64,000 nt of DNA. Source: [Mycobacterium] nativiensis. GTDB lineage: Bacteria > Actinomycetota > Actinomycetes > Mycobacteriales > Mycobacteriaceae. Of the stretch, positions 9,545 to 18,566 are shown piece by piece. The stretch lies in assembly GCF_020172685.1 (NCBI RefSeq), contig NZ_CP083986.1:3873738-3937737 (forward strand), given 5' to 3'. Within the stretch, counting starts at the first letter, position 1, and each line of letters opens with the position of its first letter. The translations under genes and the position numbers were made by a program. The notes beneath the pieces are model-generated. The model was not told the DNA's origin. It did not search any database and saw only the letters and a program-made list of their open reading frames with translations.

Positions 9545-9610
9545 GCGGCTACATGATGAAAACATCAGAATTAGCTAATTAATCCTAAGGTTTACCAGTA
9601 AATATTCCCC
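9545..9610. other. AT-rich intergenic block with short palindromes
   Basis: The gap between the PE-PPE-domain gene and the divergent DUF732 gene contains a strongly AT-rich stretch with the palindromes TTAGCTAA (9571-9578) and TTTACCAGTAAA (9591-9602). It probably holds the divergent promoters. It does not fit the IdeR consensus (central base missing). An AT-rich nucleoid protein such as Lsr2 might bind here, which is inference. Confidence 0.4.
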
Positions 9611-9743
9611 GGCCGACCGCCCAACGACCGCACTGTGCACCAAGCGTGACCTGGCCGTGTCGCCGGTGTGACGGCGCTGCTGCACTGTTGTTACCGACGG
9701 GGGCCATCGAGCTGCCCGCAACCGCTACGGATGGGGGACCGAC

Positions 9744-10241
9744 ATGGGGCGCGACTGGACGAGACAGGCAATGCCGACGGTGACGGCGGTGATGGCGGCC
9801 GGCGCGGTGTGGACGGGCGTGATCGTCTCGGTGGGGTTGGCGGCACCGGCGCACGCCAGTCCGGTGGACACCTCATTCCTGTCCGACCTGGCCGGGGCAG
9901 GGCTCCCCGTCGGCGACCCGGGCGCGACGGCTGCGCTCGGCCAGTCCGTCTGCCCGATGCTGACCGAGCCCGCCGGCACCGCCGCCTCGGTGGCGGCTCC
10001 GGTCGCCGGCGGCCTGGGCGCCGGTCCCGCCATGTCGCCGGAGATGGCGAAGCTGTTCACCGAGATCGCGGTGCAGGTCTACTGCCCGCAGATGCTGTCG
10101 CAGCTGGCCAGCGGCCAGGTGCCCGAGCTGCCACAAATCCCCGGAATGTCGACCGGTGTCCCCGGAATGTCGGCCGGTATCCCCGGCCTGCCCGGCGGGA
10201 TCCCCGCCATCCCGGCCATCCCGGCGATCCCGGTCGCCTAG
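9744..10241 (+). CDS. Exported DUF732 protein (Rv3354-like)
   Basis: The 165-residue product has a signal peptide ending in APAHASPVD at about residue 41. The DUF732 domain follows: FLSDLAGAGLPVGDPGATAA, then GQSVCP and VYCPQM with the two conserved cysteines that probably form a disulfide. The last 35 residues are a low-complexity Pro/Ile/Gly tail (IPGMS, VPGMS, IPAIPAIPAIP) longer than in Rv3354. Start ATG 9744 is supported by GGGGGA six bases upstream. Gene order before folD matches M. tuberculosis. The function of the family is unknown. Confidence 0.88.
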   Translation: MGRDWTRQAMPTVTAVMAAGAVWTGVIVSVGLAAPAHASPVDTSFLSDLAGAGLPVGDPGATAALGQSVCPMLTEPAGTAASVAAPVAGGLGAGPAMSPEMAKLFTEIAVQVYCPQMLSQLASGQVPELPQIPGMSTGVPGMSAGIPGLPGGIPAIPAIPAIPVA

Positions 10242-10242
10242 C

Positions 10243-10265
10243 GCCGACAGATCTCAGCTGTCGGC
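10243..10265 (+). terminator. Intrinsic terminator-like hairpin
   Basis: GCCGACAG and CTGTCGGC form a perfect 8-base stem with a 7-base loop, starting directly after the stop codon of the DUF732 gene. No U tract follows. The rest of the gap up to 10527 shows no feature I can support. Confidence 0.6.
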
Positions 10266-10527
10266 TGCGGCAGTGCCTGGGCTGATACCCGGGCTGACGC
10301 CGACATATCGGCCGGTCCGGCTCGGGCGGACCTGATTTTCGGGCCGAATCACGTTGCGGGACAAGCCCGGCTGTGAGCATTGGTTCACCCGATGTTTACG
10401 CAAGCATCTGTTTGTCCGGGCTGACAGCGGGTATGCCGGTTCGGCCGGCCGGGGAGGGCCGGCCGGGGAGAGCGCGGGCCCATGGGTGGCACCGCCAGGT
10501 CCCCGCCGGACCGAAAGGCTGTCCCCC

Positions 10528-11391
10528 ATGGCTGAACGCCTGACCCCGCATTTTGCCAACGTACAAGCCCACTACGACCTGTCCGACGACTTCTATCGGC
10601 TCTTCCTCGATCCAAGCCAGACCTACAGCTGCGCCTACTTCCGGCGCTACGACATGACGCTGGAAGAAGCCCAGCTCGCCAAGATCGACCTGTCGCTCGG
10701 CAAGCTGGGACTGCAACCGGGGATGACGCTGCTCGACGTCGGCTGCGGCTGGGGCGCCACCATGCGACGGGCCGTCGAAACATACGACGTCAACGTGGTC
10801 GGCTTGACGCTGAGCAAAAACCAGGCCGCCCATGTGCAATCGATGTTCGACGCGATGGACACCCCGCGCACCAAACGAGTGCTGTTGGCCGGTTGGGAGC
10901 AGTTCGACGATCCGGTCGATCGGATCGTGTCCATCGGGGCGTTCGAGCACTTCGGCTACGACCGCTACGACGACTTCTTCGCGATGGCCCACAAGGCGCT
11001 GCCCGACGACGGCGTGATGATGCTGCACACCATCTGTGGCTTGTCGCCGCAGGAGATAGTCGAACACGGCATGGCGCTGACCGCCGAGCTGGCCGACTTT
11101 CAGATATTCCTCATGACTGAGATCTTCCCCGGCGGTGAGCTGCCGTCGATCGGCTTGGTGAAAGAGCATGCCGTGAAGATGGGGTTCACGGTGAGCCGCA
11201 TCCAGTCACTGCAGCAGCACTACGCGATGACCCTCGATCGCTGGGCGGAGGCGTTGGAAACGCACGAGTGCGAGGCCATCGAGCTTCAGTCCGAAGAGGT
11301 CTACGAGCGCTACCTGCGTTACCTGACCGGCTGCGCCGAGGAATTCCGGTCCGGCCGCTTCGACGTCAACCAGTTCACCCTGGTGAAGTAG
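10528..11391 (+). CDS. Mycolic acid methyltransferase / cyclopropane synthase (MmaA2-like)
   Basis: The 287-residue SAM-dependent enzyme modifies meromycolate chains on acyl carrier protein. Family hallmarks are AHYDLSDDFYRLFLDPSQTYSCAYF near residue 10, the SAM-binding LLDVGCGWGATMRRA near residue 68, the GLTLSKNQ block, and EIFPGGELPS. Overall wording is closest in my memory to MmaA2 (TPHFxxVQAHYDLSDDF, LLAGWEQFD, VDRIVSIGAFEHFG), but CmaA- and MmaA1-like traits near the C-terminus (QFTLVK, QSLQQHYA) make the exact reaction uncertain. ATG 10528 has AAAGG about 10 bases upstream. It is isolated here, whereas M. tuberculosis clusters mmaA1-4 elsewhere. Confidence 0.88.
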   Translation: MAERLTPHFANVQAHYDLSDDFYRLFLDPSQTYSCAYFRRYDMTLEEAQLAKIDLSLGKLGLQPGMTLLDVGCGWGATMRRAVETYDVNVVGLTLSKNQAAHVQSMFDAMDTPRTKRVLLAGWEQFDDPVDRIVSIGAFEHFGYDRYDDFFAMAHKALPDDGVMMLHTICGLSPQEIVEHGMALTAELADFQIFLMTEIFPGGELPSIGLVKEHAVKMGFTVSRIQSLQQHYAMTLDRWAEALETHECEAIELQSEEVYERYLRYLTGCAEEFRSGRFDVNQFTLVK

Positions 11392-11413
11392 CGAGGTCGC
11401 CGGAACCGGGCGT

Positions 11414-11707
11414 CTAGCTGGTCCCCAGCGGGTCGATGGTCGCGGCGGTGTAGAGCATCACCGTCGACATCGTCGTCATGGTGGCGAAGTCCAGCCCGCG
11501 GTCGCGCAGCACCAGCAGCCCGGCCCGGTCCTCGGACAACACCAGCCGCAGCGCGGCGGCCACCCCTGTCCCGATCCCGATCAGCAGCGCGCCGCGGCGC
11601 CAGAAGTTGGCCCCGGCCAGCACGAACGCCGCCACGAAGATCAACCCCACCGTCACGATCGGCCATTGCCGAGCGACGGTGTCACGGACCCGGGTCAGCG
11701 GACTCAC
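11414..11707 (-). CDS. DUF3017 membrane protein (Rv3355c-like)
   Basis: This 97-residue protein has two or three predicted membrane segments ([20 protein letters not shown] and [18 protein letters not shown]). GTG at 11707 overlaps the folD stop (GTGA), so the two genes are translationally coupled. Length and position match Rv3355c, next to folD. No function is known. Confidence 0.85.
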   Translation of the reverse strand: MSPLTRVRDTVARQWPIVTVGLIFVAAFVLAGANFWRRGALLIGIGTGVAAALRLVLSEDRAGLLVLRDRGLDFATMTTMSTVMLYTAATIDPLGTS

Positions 11708-12552
11708 ACCGTCGCCTCTACCCGTTCCACGACATTGGTCAGCAGGAACGCCCGAGTCAGCGGGCCCACCCCGCCGGGGTTGGGCGACACGTGGCCGGCC
11801 ACCTCCCAGACATCGGGATGCACGTCGCCGACGAGTCCGGCGTCGGTGCGGCTGACGCCGACGTCGACGACGGCCGCCCCCGGGCGCACCATGTCGGCGG
11901 TGAGCATGTGCGGCACCCCGACCGCGGCGATGATGATGTCGGCCTGGCGGGTCAGCGTCGGCAGATCGCGGGTTCCGGTGTGGCACAACGTCACCGTGGA
12001 GTTCTCCGAGCGCCGGGTCAGCAGCAGCCCCAACGGTCGCCCGACCGTCACACCGCGGCCGATCACCACGACGTGGGCACCGGCGAGCGGCACGTCGTAG
12101 CGGCGCAACAGGTGCACGATCCCGCGCGGGGTGCACGGCAGCGCCGCCGCGGTGCCCAGCACCAGCCGGCCCAGGTTGGTCGGGTGCAGCCCGTCGGCGT
12201 CCTTGGCCGGGTCGATGCGCTCCAGGGCGGCGTTCTCGTCCAGGTGCCCCGGCAGCGGCAGCTGCACGATGTAGCCGGTGCACTCCGGGTTGGCGTTGAG
12301 CTCGTCGATGGTGTCGTTGAGCTGCGCGGTGCTGGCATCGGCCGGCAGGTCGCGGCGCAGCGAGGTGATGCCCACCTTGGCGCAGTCGGCGTGCTTGCCG
12401 CGGACGTAGGCGTGCGAACCCGGGTCGTCACCGACCAGGACGGTGCCCAGTCCGGGCGTGTGGCCCGCGGCGGTGAGTTTGTCCACCCGGGCCTTGAGGT
12501 CGACGAAGATCTCGTCGCGCGTTGCCTTGCCGTCCAGTGTGATCGCACCCAC
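11704..12552 (-). CDS. folD: Bifunctional methylenetetrahydrofolate dehydrogenase/cyclohydrolase
   Basis: FolD interconverts 5,10-methylene-THF and 10-formyl-THF in the cytoplasm. The 282 residues match M. tuberculosis FolD (about 281). Motifs seen are the catalytic Tyr/Lys region [15 protein letters not shown] near residue 50, [13 protein letters not shown] near 90, and the NADP site [14 protein letters not shown] near 160. The C-terminal [11 protein letters not shown] loop is intact. The start is taken as GTG 12552 (VGAITLDGK), which aligns with known starts; the frame is open far upstream without homology. It is divergent from the flavin oxidoreductase gene, with 39 bases between starts. 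Confidence 0.96.
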   Translation of the reverse strand: MGAITLDGKATRDEIFVDLKARVDKLTAAGHTPGLGTVLVGDDPGSHAYVRGKHADCAKVGITSLRRDLPADASTAQLNDTIDELNANPECTGYIVQLPLPGHLDENAALERIDPAKDADGLHPTNLGRLVLGTAAALPCTPRGIVHLLRRYDVPLAGAHVVVIGRGVTVGRPLGLLLTRRSENSTVTLCHTGTRDLPTLTRQADIIIAAVGVPHMLTADMVRPGAAVVDVGVSRTDAGLVGDVHPDVWEVAGHVSPNPGGVGPLTRAFLLTNVVERVEATV

Positions 12553-12591
12553 GCGGACAGTCTGGCATGCCCGCCCGCGTACTCTCCCGAT

Positions 12592-13788
12592 ATGCCAACG
12601 CCGGATGTTCTCAGCCCCGCCAAGCTCGGCCCCGTCACGCTGCGGAACCGGACCATCAAAGCCGCCACCTTCGAGAACCGCACACCCGACGCGCTGGTCT
12701 CCGACGACCTCATCGAATACCACCGGGTGGTGGCGGCCGGCGGGGTGGGGATGACCACCGTCGCCTACTGTGCGGTCTCCCCCGGCGGCCGCACCTCCGG
12801 CGACGGGCTGTGGATGCGCCCCGAGGCCGTGGCCGGGCTCCGGCGGCTGACCGACGCCATCCATGCCGAGGGCGCCGCGGTGAGCGCGCAGATCGGCCAC
12901 GCCGGCCCGGTCGCCGACGCCCGCTCCAACAAGGCCCGCGCGCTGGCCCCGGTGCGGTTCTTCAACCCGATCGGGATGCGGTTCGCCAAGAAGGCCGACC
13001 GCGACGACATCGACGGCGTCATCGCCCAGCACGCCGACGCCGCCCGATTCGCCGCAGACGCCGGCTTCGACGCCGTGGAGATCCACCTCGGCCACAACTA
13101 CCTGGCCAGCTCGTTCCTGAGCCCGCTGATCAACCGCCGTTCCGACGAGTTCGGCGGATCACTGGCCAACCGCGCCAAGGTCGCCCGCGGGATCGTGCTG
13201 GCCGTCCGACGTGCCGTCGAAAAGCACGGGGGTGGGCAGATCGCGGTGACGGCGAAGCTGAACATGTCCGACGGGGTGCGCGGCGGCATCAGCCTGGACG
13301 AATCGCTGACCACCGCGAAGTGGCTGCAGGACGACGGCGGCCTGGACGCCCTCGAACTGACCGCCGGCAGCTCGCTGGTCAACCCGATGTACCTGTTCCG
13401 CGGGAACGCCCCGGTCAAGGAATTCGCAGGGGCCTTCAAGCCCCCGATGAGCTGGGGCATCCGGATGTCCGGCAACAAGTTCATGCGCAACTACCCCTAC
13501 CGGGAGGCCTACCTGCTGGACGACGCCCGGCTCTTCCGCGCCGAGTTGTCCATGCCGCTGATCCTGCTGGGCGGCATCACCAACCGCGAGACCATGGACC
13601 TGGCGATGTCGGAGGGCTTCGAGTTCGTCGCGATGGCCCGCTCGCTGCTGGCCGAACCCGACCTGGTCAACAAGATCGCCGCCGATTCGGCAACCCGGTC
13701 GGCATGCACCCACTGCAACCAGTGCATGCCGTCGATCTACCAGCGCACCCACTGCGTGGTGACCGGCGCCCCGGATTCGCTTCGCTGA
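12592..13788 (+). CDS. NADH:flavin oxidoreductase, old yellow enzyme family (Rv3359-like)
   Basis: The 398-residue FMN-dependent TIM-barrel enzyme has [17 protein letters not shown] at the N-terminus and the active-site [19 protein letters not shown] segment (residues about 165-185). [17 protein letters not shown] follows near 345 and THCNQCMP near 380. The last cysteine cluster recalls the Fe-S-binding region of 2,4-dienoyl-CoA-reductase-like members, but there is no C-terminal extension. TACTCT (12580-12585) lies 6 bases before the ATG and no ribosome-binding site is seen, so a leaderless mRNA is likely. The substrate is unknown. Confidence 0.9.
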   Translation: MPTPDVLSPAKLGPVTLRNRTIKAATFENRTPDALVSDDLIEYHRVVAAGGVGMTTVAYCAVSPGGRTSGDGLWMRPEAVAGLRRLTDAIHAEGAAVSAQIGHAGPVADARSNKARALAPVRFFNPIGMRFAKKADRDDIDGVIAQHADAARFAADAGFDAVEIHLGHNYLASSFLSPLINRRSDEFGGSLANRAKVARGIVLAVRRAVEKHGGGQIAVTAKLNMSDGVRGGISLDESLTTAKWLQDDGGLDALELTAGSSLVNPMYLFRGNAPVKEFAGAFKPPMSWGIRMSGNKFMRNYPYREAYLLDDARLFRAELSMPLILLGGITNRETMDLAMSEGFEFVAMARSLLAEPDLVNKIAADSATRSACTHCNQCMPSIYQRTHCVVTGAPDSLR

Positions 13789-13856
13789 CCGCCCGCGCCG
13801 ACTCGCGACGCGGTGACACAGCCGGTGAATAACGCCTTCGCGCTAAAGTTAATCCG

Positions 13857-16502
13857 ATGAGTCACCCAGCCCCGCCGGTGCTGACCGTGCGCTACGACGG
13901 GTCGCAGGGCACGTTCTCCGCAGGCCACGACGTGGTCATCGGACGCGACCTGCGCGCCGACATCCGCATACCTCACCCACTGGTTTCCCGCGCCCACCTG
14001 CTGCTGCGATTCGACCAGGGCCGGTGGCTGGGGATAGACAACGGCTCGTTGAACGGCATCTACGTCAACGGCCAGCGGCTGCCGGTCGTCGACATCCGCG
14101 ACGGCCAGACCATCAACCTTGGCAACCCGGACGGGCCGCGGGTCTCCTTCGAAGTGGGACGGCATCAGGGGCAGGCCGGCAGGCCGCCACAGACCGTCTC
14201 GATCCAAATACCGCCACCGGGCATCGCGCGCCCGAGCCGGCCGCCGCAGCAGCAGCAGGGCTGGCCGCCTCCCGCCCAACCCGCGCAGTACCCGGACCCG
14301 CGTTCGGGCGGGCACCCCGGCGCCGCCCAACCGGCGCCCTACCGGCCCGGTCCCGCGCCGTACCAGCCGCAGCACCCCACCCACCAGCAGCCGGCATACC
14401 CTGCCGCCGACTCCGCACTGCGGCCCGGCTACCAACCCGCCGCCCAGCCGCCGGTCGAGCCCTACCTGCCACGGCAGGAGTCCACCCGGATGGCCCCGGT
14501 GGCCGCCAAACCGCCGGAGGCCGGCAACCTGGCCACCCGAATGATCGACATCCTGCGGCCCGCCTCCAGCTCCGGACCGGACGCACCGGCCGGTGCGCTG
14601 ACCATCGGCCGTGCCACCGACAACGACGTCGTCATCTCCGACGTGCTGGCCTCCCGGCACCACGCGATGCTGATCCCGACCCCGCTGGGCACCGAGATCC
14701 GCGACAGCCGAAGCATCAACGGAACCTTCGTCAACGGTGTCCGGATCGGCTCGGCGATCCTGACCGAAGGCGACCTGGTCACGATCGGCAACGTCGACCT
14801 GGAGTTCACCGGCGGCACCCTGCTGCGCCGCACCGAGGCCGCCAGCCGTACCGGCGGCCTGGAAGTCCGCGACATCTGCTTCGACGTCGAGGGCGGCAAG
14901 CGGCTGCTCAACAACATCTCGCTGACCGCGCGGCCGGGCACGCTGACCGCGATCATCGGCGGCTCGGGTGCCGGCAAGACGACGCTGTCGCGGCTGATCG
15001 CCGGCTACACCAAGCCCACCACCGGCACGGTCACCTTCGAGGGCCACAACATCCACACCGAGTACGCCTCGCTGCGCAGCCGGATCGGGATGGTGCCGCA
15101 GGACGACGTGGTGCACCGACAGCTCACCGTCAACCAGGCGCTGGGCTACGCCGCCGAGCTGCGACTGCCGCCGGACAGCACCAAGGCCGACCGGGACCGG
15201 GCGGTGGCCCAGGTGCTCGAGGAACTCGAGCTGACCAAGCACGCCGACACCCGGGTGGACAAGCTCTCCGGCGGTCAGCGCAAACGCGCCTCGGTGGCCC
15301 TGGAGCTGCTGACCGGGCCGTCGCTGCTGCTGCTGGACGAGCCGACCTCGGGCCTGGACCCGGCACTGGACCGCCAGGTGATGCTGATGCTGCGCGGGCT
15401 GGCCGACGCCGGCCGCGTGGTCATGGTCGTCACCCACTCGGTGTCCTACCTCGACGTGTGTGACCAGATCCTGCTGATCGCCCCCGGCGGCAAGACCGCG
15501 TTCTCCGGCCCTCCCAAAGAGGTGTTCGGGGCGATGGGCGCCGACAACTACGCCGACATCTTCGCCAACGTCGGCGCCGACCCCGACGAAGCCAACCGGC
15601 GTTTCCTGGAGCGCGAGGGCGGCCACCAGCGCGCAGCTTCCTCGATCGCCGAGACCCCGCCCGCCGACCTGGGCAGTCCACCGCCGGAGAGCCTGCGCAA
15701 GCAGCTGTCGACGATCGCGCGCCGGCAGATCCGGCTGATCGTCTCCGACCGCGGCTACTCGGTCTTCTTGGCGGTGCTGCCCTTCATTGTGGGAGCGCTG
15801 TCTTTGACGGTGAAGGGCAATGGCGGACTCGGGATGCCGGGCCCCGATGCACCGACCGAGCCGCAATACATCATGGTGCTGCTGATCATCGGCGCAGTCT
15901 TCATGGGCACCGCCCTGACCATCCGAGATCTCATCGGCGAACGCCCGATCTTCAAACGAGAACAGGCCGTGGGCTTGTCGACGACGGCCTATCTGCTGGC
16001 CAAGGTCACGGTCTTCTGCGCGTTCGCCACGGCGCAGGGCGCGATCGCCACCATGATCGTGATTGTGGGCAAGGGCGGGCCCACGCAGGGCGCCGTCATG
16101 TTCGGCAGCGCCAATTTCGACCTGTTCCTGGCGGTCGCCGGAACCTGTGTGGCCTCAGCGGTCCTCGGGCTGGCGTTGTCGTCGTTCGCGCAGTCCAACG
16201 AGCAGATCATGCCGATGCTGGTGGTCTCGATCATGTCGCAGCTGGTGCTGGCCGGCGGCATGATCCCGGTGACCGGGCGCGTGGGCCTGGCGCAGGCGGC
16301 CTGGGTGACCCCCGGCCGGTGGGGCTACGCCGCGGGTGCGTCCGCGATCGACTTCAACAAGCTGGTCAACGTGCCGCAGATCCCCAAAGACCACATCTGG
16401 GACCACACCAAGGGCATCTACCTGCTCGACATGGGGATGCTGGCGCTGCTGTCGGTGTTCTACACCGTGCTGGTCTGGTGGAAGATCCGGCTCAAGCGCT
16501 GA
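13857..16502 (+). CDS. FHA-domain ABC exporter (Rv1747-like)
   Basis: This 881-residue half-transporter has two forkhead-associated domains (VVIGRDLRADIRIPHPLVSRAH near residue 25; TIGRATDNDVVISDVLASRHH near 245) joined by a Pro/Gln-rich linker. An ABC ATPase follows, with Walker A GGSGAGKTT near 368, signature LSGGQRKR near 470 and Walker B LLLLDEPTSGLD near 490. An ABC2-type membrane domain of about six helices (residues about 620-880) completes it. Rv1747 is controlled by Ser/Thr kinase PknF through phospho-threonine recognition by its FHA domains and has been linked to cell-wall glycolipid export. No kinase gene is adjacent here. TAAAGT (13844-13849) seven bases before ATG suggests leaderless transcription. 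Confidence 0.93.
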   Translation: MSHPAPPVLTVRYDGSQGTFSAGHDVVIGRDLRADIRIPHPLVSRAHLLLRFDQGRWLGIDNGSLNGIYVNGQRLPVVDIRDGQTINLGNPDGPRVSFEVGRHQGQAGRPPQTVSIQIPPPGIARPSRPPQQQQGWPPPAQPAQYPDPRSGGHPGAAQPAPYRPGPAPYQPQHPTHQQPAYPAADSALRPGYQPAAQPPVEPYLPRQESTRMAPVAAKPPEAGNLATRMIDILRPASSSGPDAPAGALTIGRATDNDVVISDVLASRHHAMLIPTPLGTEIRDSRSINGTFVNGVRIGSAILTEGDLVTIGNVDLEFTGGTLLRRTEAASRTGGLEVRDICFDVEGGKRLLNNISLTARPGTLTAIIGGSGAGKTTLSRLIAGYTKPTTGTVTFEGHNIHTEYASLRSRIGMVPQDDVVHRQLTVNQALGYAAELRLPPDSTKADRDRAVAQVLEELELTKHADTRVDKLSGGQRKRASVALELLTGPSLLLLDEPTSGLDPALDRQVMLMLRGLADAGRVVMVVTHSVSYLDVCDQILLIAPGGKTAFSGPPKEVFGAMGADNYADIFANVGADPDEANRRFLEREGGHQRAASSIAETPPADLGSPPPESLRKQLSTIARRQIRLIVSDRGYSVFLAVLPFIVGALSLTVKGNGGLGMPGPDAPTEPQYIMVLLIIGAVFMGTALTIRDLIGERPIFKREQAVGLSTTAYLLAKVTVFCAFATAQGAIATMIVIVGKGGPTQGAVMFGSANFDLFLAVAGTCVASAVLGLALSSFAQSNEQIMPMLVVSIMSQLVLAGGMIPVTGRVGLAQAAWVTPGRWGYAAGASAIDFNKLVNVPQIPKDHIWDHTKGIYLLDMGMLALLSVFYTVLVWWKIRLKR

Positions 16503-17688
16503 CCTCAGGGTCAAAGGCGACCCGCAGCTGCGATGGTCCGCGCAACTCGGGGCCCAGCAGGCCGGCGATCCGCACCGATTCTGGCTCGACCAACCGCAAC
16601 CCCGGCAGCCGGTCCAGCAGTACCCGCACCGCCGTCTCCAGCTGAGCCAGCGCCAGAAACTGCCCCAGGCACACGTGCGGCCCATTGCCGAAACTCACCG
16701 ACGCGACCGCGTGGCGCCCGATGTCGAACCGGTTGGGGTCGGGATAGACCTGCGGATCCCGATTCGCCGCGGCGATGGCCAGCAACACCCAAGTGCCGGC
16801 GGACATCTCGATTCCCCGCCAGGTCAGGTCCGTCGGCGCGATCCGCGGCACGATCGCCGGCCCCGGTTCCCACCGCATCGCCTCCTGCACCGCCCACCGG
16901 ATGTCTTGCGGGTTGGCGCGCAGATGATCGAGCTGCTCGGGATGGGTCAGCAACGCCCACAGCAGATTGCCCAGGCTCGGGTAGGTGGTGTCGACGCCGG
17001 CCGGAAACAGCAGCCGGGTGAAGACGTAGATCTCCTCATCGGTGAGCCGCACTCCGTCGATCTCAGCGGTCACCAGTTTGGACACCAGGTCGTCGGCGGG
17101 ATTGCTGCGCTTCTCGGCCACAAAGGGCTTGAGGTATTCGGTGAACGCCTTCGATGCCCGCAGCGCCGCCTCGGGATCGGTCGGGTAGAAGAACAGGTCG
17201 TGGGCCCATCCCGCGAATTTCGGCCAGTCCGCCATCGGCAGGCCCAGCATCGCACTGGTGACCTGCAGGGGGAACTGCCTGGTGAACTCCGCAGTCAGGT
17301 CAGCTGTCCCGCTGCCGGCGAAATCGTCGACCAGTCGGTGCGCGATCGGTTCGAGCAGTTCGGCGGTGTAGGTCGCCATCAGCGAGCGCCGAAACGCTCC
17401 CGACACCAGCGCTCGGTTCGTGCGGTGCTCCTGGCCGGCCATGCACTGCATCGTCTTGCCCATCACCGGAAGCGTGGTGAGGTTGTACATCGCGGCCGCC
17501 GGGAACGTCTCGTCGTCCTTGAACCCGGCGGCGACGAGTTCGTTGGTCAGCAGGACGACGGCGGGCATGCCCCGATAAGTCGTCCTGGCGTACGGGCCGC
17601 GGCTGCGTAACGCCCGGAGAGTGCCATGCAGATCGGGTAGCTCATCGGTTCCGAAGTCGATGTCCGCACCGTCGATCAGGACTGTCAC
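16492..17688 (-). CDS. Cytochrome P450
   Basis: The 398-residue heme monooxygenase has the I-helix motif LFPAGVDTTYPS near residue 230, the EAMRWE (ExxR) K-helix near 275 and the heme-thiolate loop FGNGPHVCLG near 340. GTG at 17688 follows a strong GAGGAGG site. Its 3' end overlaps the convergent ABC exporter gene by 11 bases. It is divergent from a TetR regulator, and the shared control region contains a 15-base palindrome, so the pair is probably a regulator with its target. The substrate is unknown, and no ferredoxin is adjacent. Confidence 0.93.
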   Translation of the reverse strand: MTVLIDGADIDFGTDELPDLHGTLRALRSRGPYARTTYRGMPAVVLLTNELVAAGFKDDETFPAAAMYNLTTLPVMGKTMQCMAGQEHRTNRALVSGAFRRSLMATYTAELLEPIAHRLVDDFAGSGTADLTAEFTRQFPLQVTSAMLGLPMADWPKFAGWAHDLFFYPTDPEAALRASKAFTEYLKPFVAEKRSNPADDLVSKLVTAEIDGVRLTDEEIYVFTRLLFPAGVDTTYPSLGNLLWALLTHPEQLDHLRANPQDIRWAVQEAMRWEPGPAIVPRIAPTDLTWRGIEMSAGTWVLLAIAAANRDPQVYPDPNRFDIGRHAVASVSFGNGPHVCLGQFLALAQLETAVRVLLDRLPGLRLVEPESVRIAGLLGPELRGPSQLRVAFDPEVSA

Positions 17689-17723
17689 GCCGCCTCCTCA
17701 GCCGTTTGTAGATACGGATTGTA

Positions 17724-17738
17724 ATTACATGATGTAAT
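17724..17738. promoter_or_regulatory. TetR operator between P450 and regulator
   Basis: ATTACAT-G-ATGTAAT is a perfect 7+1+7 inverted repeat in the 120-base divergent control region. It contains the upstream ATG (17737) of the regulator reading frame, which argues that translation starts at 17809 instead. Autoregulation and control of the P450 are inferred from this position. Confidence 0.75.
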
Positions 17739-17808
17739 GACAGTCAAGAGGTCGCGGTTGGTTAGGCTTGGCCCCCGCAGACCCGGGAGCTCGAAGGTGG
17801 GAGAACTC

Positions 17809-18417
17809 ATGACGCGAGGCGACGGTCAGCACCGGCTGGGCCCCTTTCGCGACCCGAAGGTGGACGCCGCGGTGCTGGCCAGTACGCGTCGGCTCCTGAT
17901 CGAACGCGGCTACCGCGACACATCGGTGGACGCCATCGCCGAGGCGGCCGGAGTGAGTCGGCCCACCGTCTACCGCCGGTGGCCCTCGAAGGCCCACGTC
18001 GTCTACGACGCCGCCTTTCCCGCCGACGCCAGCCGGATCGAACCGTCCGGCGATGCGGTGACCGAGCTCAAGACGTTGATTCGCAACGTCATCGGCTGGC
18101 TGGGCGATCCCGCGGCTGCCGCGGCGCTGCCCGGCCTGATCGTCGACATGCGCTCGGACCCGGCACTGCAGACGAGCCTCGGCGAACGGCACAGCGCGGT
18201 GTTCAGCGCCGACCTGCGCGAGCTGTTCGCGCGCAACAGCGACGTGCTGCGGCCCCTTGACCCCGACACCGTGCTGGACATGATCGTCGGCGCGGCCATG
18301 CAGGCGCTGTCGATCCGCAATGTGACCGACCTCGATGCTTACGCCGCCTCCCTGACCGACGTCCTGCTGCGCGGAGTCCTTGCTGGCGACCCCGAGGCGA
18401 CCTTCATGACCGGGTAA
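17809..18417 (+). CDS. TetR family transcriptional regulator
   Basis: The 202-residue protein has an N-terminal helix-turn-helix: VLASTRRLLIERGYRDTSVDAIAEAAGVSRPTVYRRWPSKAHVV, residues about 20-65. The all-alpha ligand domain resembles the TetR_C_11 type seen in many mycobacterial regulators. ATG 17809 is chosen because AAGGTGGGAG precedes it closely and the earlier ATG falls inside the operator. Divergent pairing with the P450 suggests it senses a P450 substrate or product. Confidence 0.92.
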   Translation: MTRGDGQHRLGPFRDPKVDAAVLASTRRLLIERGYRDTSVDAIAEAAGVSRPTVYRRWPSKAHVVYDAAFPADASRIEPSGDAVTELKTLIRNVIGWLGDPAAAAALPGLIVDMRSDPALQTSLGERHSAVFSADLRELFARNSDVLRPLDPDTVLDMIVGAAMQALSIRNVTDLDAYAASLTDVLLRGVLAGDPEATFMTG

Positions 18418-18566
18418 GCCCCGGATTGCCGGCCCGCGTACCCACCTCTCGGTCCGGACCGTACGACAAATCAGACTCTTGACCACCGAAAACGGCGCTG
18501 CTACTTTGTCGTTACAAAATGGCATTACAGACTGCAATGAGTACTGCGTTGCAGGGAGGACGCCCC

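Noticed and set aside
9571..9589. TTAGCTAATTAATCCTAAG as an IdeR iron box
   Set aside because: The 19-base IdeR palindrome TTAGGTTAGSCTAACCTAA is not matched; only TTAGCTAA without the central base is present.
13737..15866. Long minus-strand frame opposite the FHA-ABC exporter
   Set aside because: The plus strand encodes a full set of FHA and ABC motifs; the opposite frame has no recognisable domain and a shadow-like composition.
18450..18461. CGGTCCGGACCG after the TetR gene as a terminator
   Set aside because: It is a palindrome with no loop and no U tract, so it cannot form a normal hairpin; it may be chance in GC-rich DNA.
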